From assembly GCA_964030785.1 (NCBI GenBank), contig OZ034971.1:33269304-33333303 (forward strand): 64,000 nucleotides of DNA, in the 5' to 3' direction. Under the pieces are notes generated by a model, which was not told the origin of the DNA, did not search any database, and saw nothing but the letters and a program-made list of their open reading frames with translations. Below are positions 1 to 10,801 of the stretch, piece after piece. A program made the position numbers and the translations under genes. How positions within the stretch are numbered: the stretch's first letter is position 1; each line of letters begins with the position of its first letter. This DNA comes from Siderastrea siderea (taxonomy: Eukaryota; Cnidaria; Anthozoa; Scleractinia; Rhizangiidae).

Positions 1-1540
1 CCTGCGTCTTATGCCGTTCAAGTACACAGTGCGTCATGTACCCTCAGGCCAGAATATAGCTGATTGCCTAAGTCGTTTGACAAAGATACCAGCCTCGCCC
101 CGTGATGGTGCAACTGAAGAGTATGTCAGAATGGTAGCAGTCAACGCTACACCACGTGCGATGACCACCCGGGAGATAGAGAGAGCTTCTGCTGAGGATG
201 AGGAACTCACTGAGGTGTTTCGTTGTTGGAAAACAGGGGAATGGTCTACAGCGCCTAGTCCATACAGGTTGTTGCGTGATGAAATTACTGTGGTTGGAAG
301 ATTGGTGATGAGAGGCATGCGGATTGTTGTTCCTGCGAGCTTGCGTAAACGGGTCCTACAGTTAGCCCACGAAGGACACCAAGGGATAGTAAAAACAAAG
401 GATCGTCTCCGAAGTAAAGTGTGGTGGCCGAATATCAACGGCATGGTAGAAAGTCACTGCAAGAAATGCCTTGGATGTCAAGCTGTGACTCCTGCTGCCA
501 CCATACCTCCTGTGAAGACAACGACCATGCCAACAAAGCCATGGAGGGACCTTGCAGTAGATCTGATGGGTCCACTCCCGACAGGGGAAAGCCTTCTTGT
601 GACTGTCGACTACTATAGCAGATGGATTGAGGTGGATGTAGTGAGAAGCACAACTAGCAGTGCTATCATCAGGTGCTTGGAGAACCATTTTACTCGCCAT
701 GGCATCCCAGAGACACTAAGGACAGACAATGGGTCAAACCTAATAAGCCGTGAGATGGAGGAATTTCTGGATGAGCTGGGAATCAAACACAAGAAGACAA
801 TTCCACTGTGGCCGAGAGCAAACGGAGAGGTTGAACGGCAGAATAAATCGCTCCTTAAGGCAATGCGTGCGGCACAAGCTGAAGGGAAACCATGGCAGCA
901 AGAGCTTCAGAAGTATCTTCTTGCCCACAGGTCAACACCTCACACCACGACAGGTGTTAGCCCGGCTGAGCTATTGTATGGAAGGAAGATCCGAACAAAG
1001 ATGCCTGAATTTGAAGGGGACGAGGAAGAGGAGAGGTCGGGTACCACAGATCAGCAGGCACGGGATCAGGATGCAGAGCAGAAGAAGCGAGTGGCTGAAA
1101 CTGCTAACAAGAGAGCTGCGGAGTCAGACATAGCAGAAGGAGACAAGGTGTTGCTGTTGAAGCGGAAACAAAACAAGCTGTCTGCAGTGTATGATCCAGA
1201 CCCATACAGTGTAATATCCAAGAAGGGGGACTTAGTGGTCATTGAGCGAGGTGAAACCCTACTTAAGAGAAATGTAGGCCATGTGAAAAGGTTCAAAGGA
1301 CAAAGTCCACAGGCTTGCCAGCCACAGCAGTTAGGAATTCAGCCAGTAGCACAGCCATTGGTTCAACAACCAGTACCGAAACCAGCTACCCTTCCTGTTC
1401 CTGAACCGGATGACATCACAACACAACGACCAGTGACTGAGCCTGCTATGGAACCATCATCACAACCCGCTGTTACTCGGGAACCAGAACAGATCAGTGA
1501 ACCTCGAAGATCAACACGGAAGAGAACTGAGCCGAGCTAG
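1..1540 (+). CDS. Ty3/gypsy Pol, C-terminal part (first copy, cut by window start)
   Basis: Open from the window edge to a TAG at 1538-1540. It is identical to residues 665-1173 of the complete Pol ORF at 13461-16982. Contents are the end of RNase H, then integrase. The zinc-binding HHCC region has HEGHQG near 370 and CKKCLGC near 465. The DDE core has DLMGPL, RTDNGSN and WPRANGEVE at about 560-840. A proline/glutamine-rich tail follows, with no chromodomain seen. The protein would reverse transcribe and integrate the element. The upstream half lies outside the window. It is coding-intact as far as visible, but it is a duplicate carried passively in a segmental duplication rather than an independent insertion. 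Confidence 0.93.
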   Translation, partial: LRLMPFKYTVRHVPSGQNIADCLSRLTKIPASPRDGATEEYVRMVAVNATPRAMTTREIERASAEDEELTEVFRCWKTGEWSTAPSPYRLLRDEITVVGRLVMRGMRIVVPASLRKRVLQLAHEGHQGIVKTKDRLRSKVWWPNINGMVESHCKKCLGCQAVTPAATIPPVKTTTMPTKPWRDLAVDLMGPLPTGESLLVTVDYYSRWIEVDVVRSTTSSAIIRCLENHFTRHGIPETLRTDNGSNLISREMEEFLDELGIKHKKTIPLWPRANGEVERQNKSLLKAMRAAQAEGKPWQQELQKYLLAHRSTPHTTTGVSPAELLYGRKIRTKMPEFEGDEEEERSGTTDQQARDQDAEQKKRVAETANKRAAESDIAEGDKVLLLKRKQNKLSAVYDPDPYSVISKKGDLVVIERGETLLKRNVGHVKRFKGQSPQACQPQQLGIQPVAQPLVQQPVPKPATLPVPEPDDITTQRPVTEPAMEPSSQPAVTREPEQISEPRRSTRKRTEPS

Positions 1541-1814
1541 CTTAAGGACTATGTTACTTGAAAGACTAAGCTAAGTGAACTTACTAAGGACTTTGCTTCT
1601 TAAGATAGTTTTCTGATATGGACCGTGAGGACTACACTTAGTGTTTTGACTAAGAAGTGTTATTCATTGAACAAGAGACTACCAGTTAAAACGTTAAAAC
1701 AGTGCTTTTATTTGCATTTGGATTTGTATCCTTTACTTGTTACGGTTTACAGTTATATCGGATTTTGTCTAGCTTTTCATTGTACCCATTGTGTTCATTT
1801 AAAAAGGGGGAAGA

Positions 1815-1968
1815 TGTAGTGTGTTTGCAACTGGGTTGCCTGTGTAGGTCCAGCCCTAAGGCATTGTGGGTAGTGCAATAAAGGAAGATGGCGGCTTGAA
1901 AACGTGTGTTTGTTTTCTTAGTGAGAATCCGCCTACATCGAGGACCGGTCTGGTGTGCAGACATTACA
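1815..1968 (+). repeat. 3' LTR of the first gypsy copy
   Basis: This 154-bp TG...CA repeat follows a polypurine tract (aaaaagggggaaga, 1801-1814). It is identical to the LTR at 17257-17410. It carries AATAAA near 1877. The five bases after it (TGCAG, 1969-1973) equal the target-site duplication seen at the full copy. Confidence 0.93.
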
Positions 1969-1973
1969 TGCAG

Positions 1974-3560
1974 GAGCTCGAGTTCTTCTTTATCTGACCT
2001 GTGTGAGGTTCAGTAAATGCTACTCGGGTCTCTCTAGGACTTGGTTGCACACTGTCACTGTCCTTTTGCATCAAATAACAGACAACTGGGAATGGGAAAA
2101 AGGTTTAAGCTAAGAAAAAATTCAAACTTTTCTTTTGCAATAAAAATGTTTGAAATATCTTTGCAACATCTTTCACGCCTGAAGGCACTTTGCAAAGGTT
2201 TCGGAAGATTGGTTAGGAACAGAGAGACTCTCGTTCTTGCTATGTGTGCGTTTTCTGTTTTCCTCCGTTCTAAGGCAGGCTAAAAACTGAAGGGAAAGCT
2301 GCTATTTGCGAGGGACTTCGACCCTTGATGGTTCTCTTGTAATTAAACTTTCAGTCATTCTTCGTGAAGCTACTTTTTCCTTTGTTTGGTTTTGCAGATA
2401 TTTTTGAGTGTCAACCTTTTCAATTATTCCCTTCACTTGATAACAGGATCGGCATATTGGAGTTGATACAAACCTGTATAAAAACATCAATGTCGTCTCT
2501 CTTCGAGGTTGCTAACAGTTTCAGCCAGATTCGAAAGGCCTCGGCAATGACCTTCTATCGAAGCTGCTTCCATTTCCAAGGTGTTTCACAGCCAAATGAC
2601 GGCATTGCATAGTACCTTCGCGCACGAAAACGGCTATCGCCGTATAGCGAAAGTTTAAAAATTAAAATTTAAAATTTATTCAGAGCGGTGCCCCTCCGAG
2701 ATATTCACTACCAGGCTTTCATATTTCCCGTTCGTGACTGAGTTGGTCGCAGGCTTCCGGTTTTGTTATCGGCTACTCAAACAGCCAGTCAAAAAAGGTA
2801 TTAGGTTTCCGGTTTACCGTTCCTTTATTTTATGATCAGCCAATCAAAAAAATAGATTTTTTCGATTATTCAAGAGTCTCTACTGGCGACCGCCCGCTGA
2901 CCAAAAAGCCAGAGAACTCTGGGTACGAGATTGTTTAGGAAACTCATTCAGCTGCTATAAACTAAAATAACAAAAACATCGGTTTTTCTTTTAAAAACAA
3001 ATCTTTCGAAGTAAAAGGGCAAATCAAATTTGTAGAAAACCTTTCTGAGACTTACAAGTACAATGCTATAAATCAGAATGAAACAGCGGAGGGTCTCACA
3101 TCGCAGTGGTCGGCGCCAGTTCATGTTTGATGCTGTTTGAAATTCAAATATTCAATACCCTGGTCTGTTTTGTACAGCTTTACATCGCCCCAGCACATAC
3201 TGTGGTGCTCTTTTATCCCTCGCAGCCCAAAATGGAGGCTGGTGTTTAACCACGGGGTATTTAAAATGGTTTCAGGGCTTGATGAACCAAGAAGGCCTTT
3301 GTTGTAGGGAAGTTTGTTAATTCATTTCATCCTCTGTTAGGGCCACTAATGCATGGGGCTTGTTTTCCTTCCCTTTTTTTTCAGCTGTTTCTGTGTAGAA
3401 TAGAGTGTTTTTCTTAACTTTTTAAATGCTAGGTCACTGATGATGCTAACTGGAAAGGACCTTCTTTTACGATACCTGTCAAAACTCGCTACTATCCCTC
3501 GAAGCGACGATGGCTCTTATTCTTGTTCTTCCTTCCTGCGGATGCTTAGTATAAATTCAC
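1974..3560. other. No gene recognised (copy 1 of duplicated unit)
   Basis: AT-rich, non-coding-looking sequence repeated at 17416-19002. The one notable item is a 35-40 bp segment at 2873-2912 (gagtctctactggcgacc...). It recurs inverted at 8232-8268, right at the duplication junction, so it is an interspersed repeat. Nothing else can be supported. Confidence 0.5.
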
Positions 3561-3948
3561 TTAACAGTCATTAAACTCAACAGGAGGAATTTCGGCGATC
3601 TTGCTTCGTTTTTCTCCTTTTGTTTTGAAGAAACGCTGTCAACAAAGCTACGTCTCGTTTTTTTTTCTTCACAGTGTTTTGGTTTTCTTTTTCTGCAATA
3701 CACGACTCAATGGGGCCATTCAAAGACGCAAACCTTTCTCCTTTCGTTCGAAGAAACGCGGTCAACAAAGCTACGTCTCGTTTTTTTTTCTTTACAGTGT
3801 TTTGGTTTTCTTGTTCTGCAATAAACAACTCAACGGAGCCATCCAAAGACGCAAACCTTGAACTTGTCTCCGCCATGTTGGGAGCAAAAGCCGGCGATGC
3901 GATGTTGTTCCCTAGTGAGTTTCGTCCTTCCCGCTTGTGATGGGACAA
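3550..3948 (-). pseudogene. Crypton-like recombinase N-terminal fragment with internal 123-bp tandem repeat (copy 1)
   Basis: The minus-strand frame from 3948 reads two tandem 41-residue repeats containing ENQNTVKKKKRDVALLTAFL. A 123-bp DNA repeat explains both copies (aaacgc starts at 3631 and 3754). A one-base shift near 3625 brings in EIPPVEFND. A segment of the type 'ENxNTxxKxxxDVxLxxxFL...EIPPxEL' is how the core-binding N-terminus of Crypton/DUF3504 tyrosine recombinases begins, from family knowledge. No catalytic domain follows, so this is a 5' fragment or an internally deleted element. It is repeated at 18992-19390. The family call is from motif memory and moderate. Confidence 0.5.
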
Positions 3949-4390
3949 ACGAGGTTTTTTTCACTACTGAGGTTTGATCGTTCGCGCTTCCCAGTGGCTA
4001 ATGTATTCTATGTACCACTTGTACGCAAACGTTTTTTTAAAAAACTCATTATCTATAATATAAAACCTAACACCCACTTTTGAAAAAAATTTTGACGGAC
4101 AAGGCTTGCGGCCATACTTACATCTACTACACGAGTCATGACGAGTGTTGCGCGGCTCGTCGCATTTTCTAAACAACAAAGGGACTCATGTTCTTTTGTT
4201 GGAAGCAAATAAAGCAAAAATGTATTAATCTGGTTGTTCATTTCTTTTTTCATTATTGTTAAATACTTACCGTTTTCAAAATTGAGTCAGATTATCCGTC
4301 GGAGAATGTGTCACACAGGTACCTGTCGTGAAAATGGGACGGTGGTAATTTTCGACAGACTTCTGGTCTGTATATATAACTTTTTTTTTT

Positions 4391-4678
4391 GAATTGATGA
4401 ATATATGAGTTTCATATATTTGAACTGCGGGATGAAGAATTAAATGTAAGGAAGACCATCGCAGTTATAGACGCAAGTTTTGCAGTTGCGAAAAGAAAGC
4501 CTGAGAAAATTCAGGCGTGTAGGGGATTCTAACCCTTGACCTCTGCGATACCGGTGCAGCGCTCTAACCAGTTGATCTAACAAGCCAACTGGGAGCTGGT
4601 CTTTAAAAGGATGAAGATGATAAAATGATGAATATATGAATTTCATATATTTGAACTGCGGGATGAAGAATTAAATGA
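4391..4678 (-). repeat. tRNA-derived SINE (copy 1)
   Basis: On the minus strand a tRNA-like head spans about 4600-4520. It has an A-box-like stretch (TTAGATCAACTGGTTAGAGC), the segment TGCACCGGTATCGCAGAGG and a B box (GGGTTAGAATCCCC). A tail follows with a CCTGA...TCAGG hairpin. A 55-bp flanking segment (gatgaatatatga...gaattaaatg) is present on both sides (4393-4446 and 4624-4678). The B box has A for the usual C, so it is not a functional tRNA gene. I recall this family as common in corals. Second copy at 19832-20119. Confidence 0.8.
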
Positions 4679-5040
4679 CGTGACCATAGACATTATAATC
4701 ATAAAACAATCTAACGATTGTACATGTACTAACAGTTCCGTGTCCACCGACCAGAACAACGTAAAGCACCATAATTACATCACCCCTCGATCGAAAGCTT
4801 TTATTGCTTAAGGTCAGTATAGGGTAACTGGTTGAAACCGTGTTGGTTCATTAACTTTCGAAAACGTTGAGTGGATATTTTGAGTTGTTTTCCTCGTCAT
4901 TAAGGGAACTACTTCCTTTTATCATGTGGCACTTGTAAAAAAGCTGTTAGGGTGTTTTCAAATCACACAAACATAAAGCTTAATAGCTTTTGTTCTGAAA
5001 GGTTCCTTTATTTTCTCTCAGCGACAGTGATCATCTCACA

Positions 5041-5098
5041 ATGAAGATTCTATTTCATATCTTGATGTCAATGACATATGCAGTTGCTGGGAATAAAG
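5041..5098 (+). CDS. CapA/PgsAA-like gene, exon 1 (signal peptide), copy 1
   Basis: ATG at 5041 opens a hydrophobic leader (MKILFHILMSMTYAVAG) and ends at AAAG|GTGAG, leaving a phase-1 codon. That phase joins in frame to the exon at 43061, giving E-H-A-T-L-L-F-V-G-D. The leader suits a secreted protein. The exon and its surroundings are duplicated at 20482-20539 without change, so the locus has two identical first exons 15.4 kb apart. No exon-2 homologue lies between 5.1 and 20.4 kb, so this copy either skips a very long intron or is unused. Assignment rests on phase, leader character and order. Confidence 0.6.
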
Positions 5099-5589
5099 GT
5101 GAGAATTATTAATTTCTTTCAACTCTTTCAAATAAACATGTATCGATTTAATTTCCGTTGTTCAGGGATGTGAAATATTCAACCTTAAATCTCACTTGAT
5201 CATGTTTCGCCCGTTCGGTTTCTGAAGTTCCACAACAAATTTCCAGGGCGATCTTTGTCGTTTTAGTGTAAACACTGTATTGATTACATGGGAAGTATCC
5301 ACCCGTGACAGATATTTCGTCCTGTAAAACCGTCTTTGTACGAGTGAACAGACTCACATAAGCCATAGAAAGTCATTTTATGAAATTCTAAGTTATCGCC
5401 CATAGTCAAAATTGGATATATTTCAGAGCTAAAATTTCGTTGCAAAAACTCTCAATTATAGCGTGCTTTTGTAAATCTGTTTCCGGCATTAAAGTAATTC
5501 AGAAGTTACAAATTTCTTTGTTAATCAGTACAAGAGGACTTAGGAAAACAACACATGTTATTTGAAGTTTCGTATCTAGTTCTGGTTTC

Positions 5590-5835
5590 ATAGCGGAGCC
5601 AGCGCCCTAGCGCGTCAGCGGAGCACCATTGCTAAGGAAATTTGGTAACCTATCAAGCCAAGAATTTTTGGTAGTGACGTAATGGTCACGTGACCGCCCG
5701 TCCGTACGTCCGTACGTCTGTACATCCTTACGTCCGTCCGTCCGCATCACAGGGTTACCAATACACCTCAGACACTGGGTATAACCCTGTGCTGAATCCC
5801 TTGTGGTTTTGGCGCGAAATCGCATGTTGACCCGC
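5590..5835. repeat. Interspersed repeat with (CCGTACGT)n microsatellite (copy 1)
   Basis: This stretch has an AGCGGAGC...AGCGGAGCACC motif, then GTCACGTGACCG and a run of CCGTACGT/CCGTCCGT units at 5696-5746. I recognise it as a common coral repeat end, from memory. Second copy at 21031-21276. Confidence 0.6.
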
Positions 5836-6223
5836 GTTGTGGAAAAACAAGCAACGACAACAAAAGTCAAAAGCAAGTTTGTTAATGGAAAAAAAGTTCA
5901 AAAGAATACTCAGTTGTCTTTTTGGTGGAAGGGGAAATGTCCGATTTCGGCGAAAAAAATTAGGCGATAAAGTTCAGGCGAAAAGTTCAAATTTGCCTCG
6001 TCGGTTCTGTTCGAACTCGGTCGGCACACCGCTTGAGTTCGCAGCTTTTCGCAGCGGTTTCGACGCCAAATATAGCAGAGCTAGTGCTTTTTGTTTTTTT
6101 TCTGTCCACAAACATAGTTTTTACGGCGTTCCGAACACATTTTGCCAGGAAAAACACCAGCATTTTCATGCTGATAGGCAGCTTGTCGCGAAGAAAGAAT
6201 TACCTTCAAACATAATAGCAAAC

Positions 6224-6293
6224 GCTCATGGCCTAGTGGATTAGTCTCCGGCTTCTGACGTCGACGAGCCGGGTTCAGCTCTCAGCGAGGGAA
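6224..6293 (+). repeat. Degenerate tRNA-like sequence (copy 1)
   Basis: GGCCTAGTGGATTAG (A-box-like) and GGGTTCAGCTCTC (B-box-like) lie 30 bp apart, and a T-rich tract follows. The arms do not close into a full cloverleaf, so I read it as a SINE head and not a tRNA gene. Repeated at 21665-21734. Confidence 0.5.
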
Positions 6294-6401
6294 GGAAATT
6301 TTTCTTTTTTTTTTTCCTTCTTTTTTTTTTAATTTAACGACTTGAATGAAAGTATTTTCACAAATTGAGCTGTCTCATTCATACACTCCATTAGCCCCTA
6401 C

Positions 6402-7454
6402 CTACAGGTAGCAGTCTCCACCACAAGCACACAGGGCAGTACACTGAAGGTTTGCTTTTGAACACTTGCACAATCCTCTACACGGCTTCCTACAGGAACA
6501 GTGGATGAGCTCGTAGCAGCTTTGCTGGGCTTGTGGCAAAGTTGTCCAAACTGGTTTCCATTGGCCATTCCTCTCCCATCCCCACTCAGCTGGACTTGGA
6601 AGCTCCGGTAGTGCAAGGTGTACTTGGCTCCAGACATGACCACCTTGATAAGATGCTCGGAGGGTATGCTGCTTCAGAGCTGCAGAGGTTGGAGGAATTC
6701 TATCCAGGCTACGAGACCGCTTACAGAACAGTTGTTGCCGAGCCTCGTCAACAGACCTCAGCTCACTTCCTTTGTCATAGAGCAACACTACAAATCGTTC
6801 GATGTTCCTTGCACAAACATCCGATAGCTCGCTGGGCGCATTAGCGATTTCGAGGAATGAGTTAGTGACGTCTGGAAACACACCCCAGGTATCCCACGCA
6901 CTTTTTTTTACTTTTTCCAGCAAAGAATGACACAGTGTCACAGCCTGTGAACGCGTGGAATACCGGCAAAGTAAGGTTCTTCTGTGGACCAAGTGAACGA
7001 GCAATGTCATGGATTGGGTAATACCTAAACAGCTTTCCCATTCCAAAAGCAAGCCACACCTCTTTCTGCGAAATTCTCTGCATCTGCGAGATAGCGAGAA
7101 CGAAGACATCCGTATCGACTGTTCTTATCATGATTCGTTGATGTTGCTTAGCAGCATCAAGAACGTGCAAAAAAATTCGAGTGTCCGCTTCTTCATGGTT
7201 GCATGGCTGAAGGCCCTCCAGGTTCTCTCTTGATGTATTGCTCACTACGTGGTTGTCAACTGTGCTGTACACTTCTTTGCCTGCAGCGTCGATGCTTCCT
7301 AACTCCTGTGCGAGAAGTCCAAAAAGTTCTGTCTTGTTATCATCAACGCGTAAAAAGCTCTTCCAATTCGATGGAATTTTCACCGTTAGTTCGACACGCC
7401 GACGGGCTCCAGAACCTCTTTTCTCTCTTGTATCTGTCTTCAAGCTGTCTGGCT
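6402..7454 (-). pseudogene. Large transposase-like protein, C-terminal part (copy 1)
   Basis: Minus strand, two overlapping frames. From 7450 down it reads SLKTDTREKRGSGARRRVEL, NHEEADTRIFLHVLDAAK, VDTDVFVLAI and HAFTGCDTVSFFAGK. It then shifts frame at an A8 homopolymer (near 6905) to continue WDTWGVFPDVTNSFLEI. It ends in a Cys-rich tail (HCSCRKPC...CGGDC). The EAD..., DTD and GCD...G.K spacing resembles the XPG/FEN-type nuclease core. It is the same as 21843-22895. Its upstream half is absent here because the duplicated unit ends at 8233. Broken by the frameshift and by the LINE at its N-terminal side. Confidence 0.75.
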
Positions 7455-8162
7455 TACATACATACATACATACTTTATTGTTACCTCCCCAATGGGGCTT
7501 TTCAGGAACAATTACTTAAATTACTAAGTTACTAATAACTATACAATCAAAATTAATCAAATTTAAGAAACATTTACAACATTATCTAAACTTTGTAGTC
7601 ACCAAAATGCTAAAAATGAATAAAATTTAGGGAGTATTTACAAAATTGTCTAAAAGCTTATTCTTTAAGATACGTTTAAAAACTTGAACTGAGCAGCTTG
7701 ATTTTAAAAAGGGATCTAAATTGTTCCAAAGTTCAATAGTTCTGTAATAAAATGTTCTTTGTCCTGAGGCTGTTTTAAAAAGAGGTATATCAAGCTTTTG
7801 GCCACTCCTGGTTGTACGCTTGGTAACTTGCTCGCGAGTAATGAATTGTGACGACAGATATTTGGGGGCGTGTCCGGAAATGCATTTAAAACCCATGATA
7901 GCTTGGCGATAGTATAATTGGTCATTAACGGGTAACCAAGACAAACTTTTTAAGTGGGGAGTTACATGATCGTACTTTCTCGCGCCACTAACGATTCGAC
8001 ATGCATAGTTCTGCACAGCCTGCAATTTCCTTATATTTTTCTCTGTGGTATTTGCCCAGACGTTCGAGCAGTAATACAACTTACTGAAAACCAAGGCATT
8101 TATCACGGTTAACAACGACGTTCTGTCAAGACAATGTTTGACACGGCTAGGTGCCCCATACA
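7455..8162 (-). mobile_element. 5'-truncated LINE with RT C-terminal ORF (copy 1)
   Basis: The minus-strand ORF 8163-7627 (178 aa) has the end of a CR1/L2/jockey-type reverse transcriptase: NALVFSKLYYCSNVW, KLQAVQNYACRIV, LKSLSWLPVNDQL and ELWNNLDPFLK. The element ends with AATAAAG followed by a (TATG)n tail at 7455-7475. It sits inside the transposase-like gene: coding flanks continue on both sides (QSAQRID upstream, PDSLKTD downstream). Same insertion at 22896-23603. Confidence 0.85.
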
Positions 8163-8233
8163 AAATCTATTCTTTGTGCTGACTGTAGCTGGCCTTGTAC
8201 GTATGGCAGAAAAACTGTTTGGATGTAGTCCTT
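8163..8233 (-). pseudogene. Stub of the transposase-like gene at the duplication junction
   Basis: Encodes the residues around LPYVQGQLQSAQRID in the minus strand. It matches 23604-23674 and stops abruptly at 8233, where the two copies lose homology (CCTT|TGGTCAG here, CCTT|GAATGTA in copy 2). Confidence 0.8.
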
Positions 8234-8434
8234 TGGTCAGTGGGCGGTCGCCAGTGGAGACTCTGGGATAATGGAATTTTTTATTTCACAAATCGTGGGA
8301 TTCCGGTTTTCGTGCGCATGCTTAAGTTCAAAACAGAAGTCAAATGTCGAAACTGGCAGCCAAGCGATCCGTGCACAGTTGATCCTTACTCACGATTAAA
8401 GATACTTGAAATTTTTGAACAAGAAGTATGGTTT

Positions 8435-8627
8435 TATATTTTGCGTGTTTGTAGGTAACGTAACGTTTTAAGCGTTTAATCAGAGGCTTAGATTTGATAT
8501 TATATATTCGGTGTTTATGTATAACGAAACGTTTTAAGCTTGTAATCAGAGGCTTAGATTTGATTACATATTTTGCGTGATGATGTATAACGAAACGTAA
8601 GCGTGTAATCAGAGGCTTAGATTTGGT
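8435..8627. repeat. About 62-bp tandem repeat, three copies
   Basis: Three units end in TAATCAGAGGCTTAGATTTG (near 8496, 8560 and 8624) and each contains AACG(A/T)AACGT. Sequence drift between units is modest. No coding sense. Confidence 0.85.
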
Positions 8628-8629
8628 TA

Positions 8630-9300
8630 TAGCATTTTCTTCTGTTACTGATGTGTATCACCCACTGTATGAAAGTTCGGTTTGAAGTTAATTGTTTAAA
8701 TAAAAAATTGTCCGGCTTCCAACAACATGCACATCTCCTGCAAAGTCCGTGCCTAACTTTATGAATCTCAAGTATGACAATTTTAATGTGCCACCGTTTT
8801 ATCGACCATGATTGGTGAAACCGGTTAAGTCAGTTCTAATAAATGTTTCTTGTTTGTGTGGCCTGGGTAACATTGTATTACGATAAATTAATACAATTCA
8901 GTTCATGTATGTTATACGTTTTGGATGTATAAGAGATTTTTCAAAGAAGACCAAACATCACTGCATCCAAAACATTTAGTGATCTTGAATGCTATTTGTG
9001 CTTTAATTTATATTTGTTAACTGCTCTTGAAATCTTGTGATTGCATGGAAACTGATGAGCCTGTGATGTGCCTTGTATGGCAATGCAAATATTGCATTTT
9101 GTAATTTACTTAACTATCAACTTCAGCATCCCAGTTTTTTTTGAGGGCCCTGAATGAGAAATATGGTATGGCTCATTTGCAAACACTTCTTTTCCCCAGC
9201 CTGTTCCAGGCTCTCAGGTAGTAGGGATGGCAAAATTAGAAAGGTACCCCAAAAATAAGTTGATCAGGATTTGGAGAAAAGGGGGGCTCTTTTTTTATTC
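8630..9300. other. No gene or clear repeat recognised
   Basis: AT-rich sequence. No ORF with family motifs, no tRNA and no terminal repeats that I can see. Confidence 0.4.
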
Positions 9301-9302
9301 GA

Positions 9303-10132
9303 TTCCCGGGGGGGGAGGTACTCAACAAAGTCTTATACGGAGAGGCTCCGCTCCGAGCTCCACCCCCTTACCCTTTTAAATACCATTTTTGACCGAAAAG
9401 GTACCCCTTTCGTATACCTTCCAAAAAATGGTACCCCCTTCACATACCTACTTAAGAGCACTGCATCCCTTTTCTAAACCCTTGGAGTGTAGTTAATGCC
9501 AGAACGATATTAAGGGAGAACAGTAACACCGGAAAAGATGTTAACCAAAAATCAATATTATTATCTACTCAAAATATTATATTTAAAGGGACAGTCTCGT
9601 CAGTTTTTAGTGTCACTGTGAAAGCCGAAAGACACGTTTTTATCTATGGAAGCCTAAAAAGAATGGTCCAGTAGTATTAAAATGGGTATTCCAGTACATG
9701 GAACCTACAATAAATATGTGTGGATAGGGATGGCCAAGATGGAAATGGCGTTCGACTTGAAAACTTCTGGCAGAACTTTTCAAGTTTCTGTCCTTTGGTT
9801 TCAGATAAAATCTCTAAAAACTTGGCTTGTTTTTGTCTTGAAAAATCACTAAATATTGTGCCCTTAGTGGGCTAAAAGCAATTCATGTGTGATCAAGGTA
9901 CTTTGATATAAATTAATCAAAATTGTGACAAAGAAGATAGGAAAATCGCCATGAGACTGGTCCTTTAAAAAGTCCCTTTTAAATACCTAAATGACAGATG
10001 TCCTTACCCTTTCAGATACTTCAGCTCGTGAAATCCCTACCCCTTAATATATTTGAAGCCTGAAAAAGGTACCCCTTTCGGGCGGAGCCTCCCCGTATAG
10101 GCCATTATAGGGAGTGCCCCCCCCCCCCTGGA
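9303..10132. mobile_element. G-run-ended non-autonomous element (family member 1) with nested MITE
   Basis: The ends are inverted: CCCGGGGGGGGAGGTACTC...TATACGG.GAGGCTCCG on the left, and the reverse complement of GGAGTGCC(C)n, with GGCGGAGCCTCCCCGTATA, on the right. The interior is rich in 'GGTACCCC' phrases. Related copies lie at 29815-30235 and 34045-34440. From memory this is a very common cnidarian repeat. Confidence 0.7.
9582..9969. mobile_element. Nested 388-bp MITE
   Basis: The termini TTTAAAGGGACAGTCTC and the reverse complement of GAGACTGGTCCTTTAAA match at 14 of 17 positions. The element interrupts the G-run family member at 9303-10132. No coding capacity. Confidence 0.6.
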
Positions 10133-10634
10133 ACTCAGTTTTCCTTTTATCTTGGAGACTGGAACAGGCTATCTTTGCTCCTGTGACTCGCTGTCTTCCT
10201 AGCAGGTCTTTAATCAAAGATGGCTGATGACCCTTCAGTGTCTGTGATCCATGTAGAGCCACCTGGGCTGTGTAGAGATAAGCTAGGTGGCAGTGGGGCA
10301 TCAAGTACTTTTGTCAGAATTAGAAACTGAGTCAGGTAGCCAACATAATAATTCAAATTTGTCTTGACTGCGAGAGGCAATGCTGCCAAACCAATAACTT
10401 TTAAATGCTTGGTCTGAATGAAGACTTGTAACAGTTCATCATGAAAAGGAAAAGGATTGTTTCAATCTCGATGGCGCATATAGAAGATACTGGAGAGCTT
10501 GAAGGCAAGAAATCCTTGTTCGAGGACATACTTGTTTTTTTCAAAGCTAAGGAGATCTGGAAAGAACCCGGCAACTTTCGTTCAGATTTTCAAGTACTTC
10601 TTTCAGTTCAGTGGTAAAGTAAATCACAGATTTT

Positions 10635-10801
10635 CAGGGCCGTAGCCAGAAAAAAAATATGACTGAGGTAATGTCCATGCCATGGCATGGTTAACTTCTC
10701 TTCCTAGGTATTTAGGGTGTTAAACGAAAAAAATGCCTAAGAAAACGAAAAACATGACTGAGGCAAGTGCCTCGGTTTGCCTCGTACTGGCTACGGCCCT
10801 G
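10635..10801. mobile_element. 167-bp MITE with perfect 15-bp TIR
   Basis: CAGGGCCGTAGCCAG at 10635-10649 is the exact reverse complement of 10787-10801. The phrase ATGACTGAGG occurs twice inside. No convincing target-site duplication seen. Confidence 0.75.

Noticed and set aside
3431..3460. ACTGATGATGCTAACTGGAAAGG as a possible hammerhead
   Set aside because: Stem II does not pair and stem III is absent.
4440..4646. 68-aa minus-strand ORF
   Set aside because: Runs through the tRNA-derived SINE; not a gene.
9050..9085. CTGATGAGCC...GCC resembling a hammerhead core
   Set aside because: No GAAA after stem II and no stem III; chance match.
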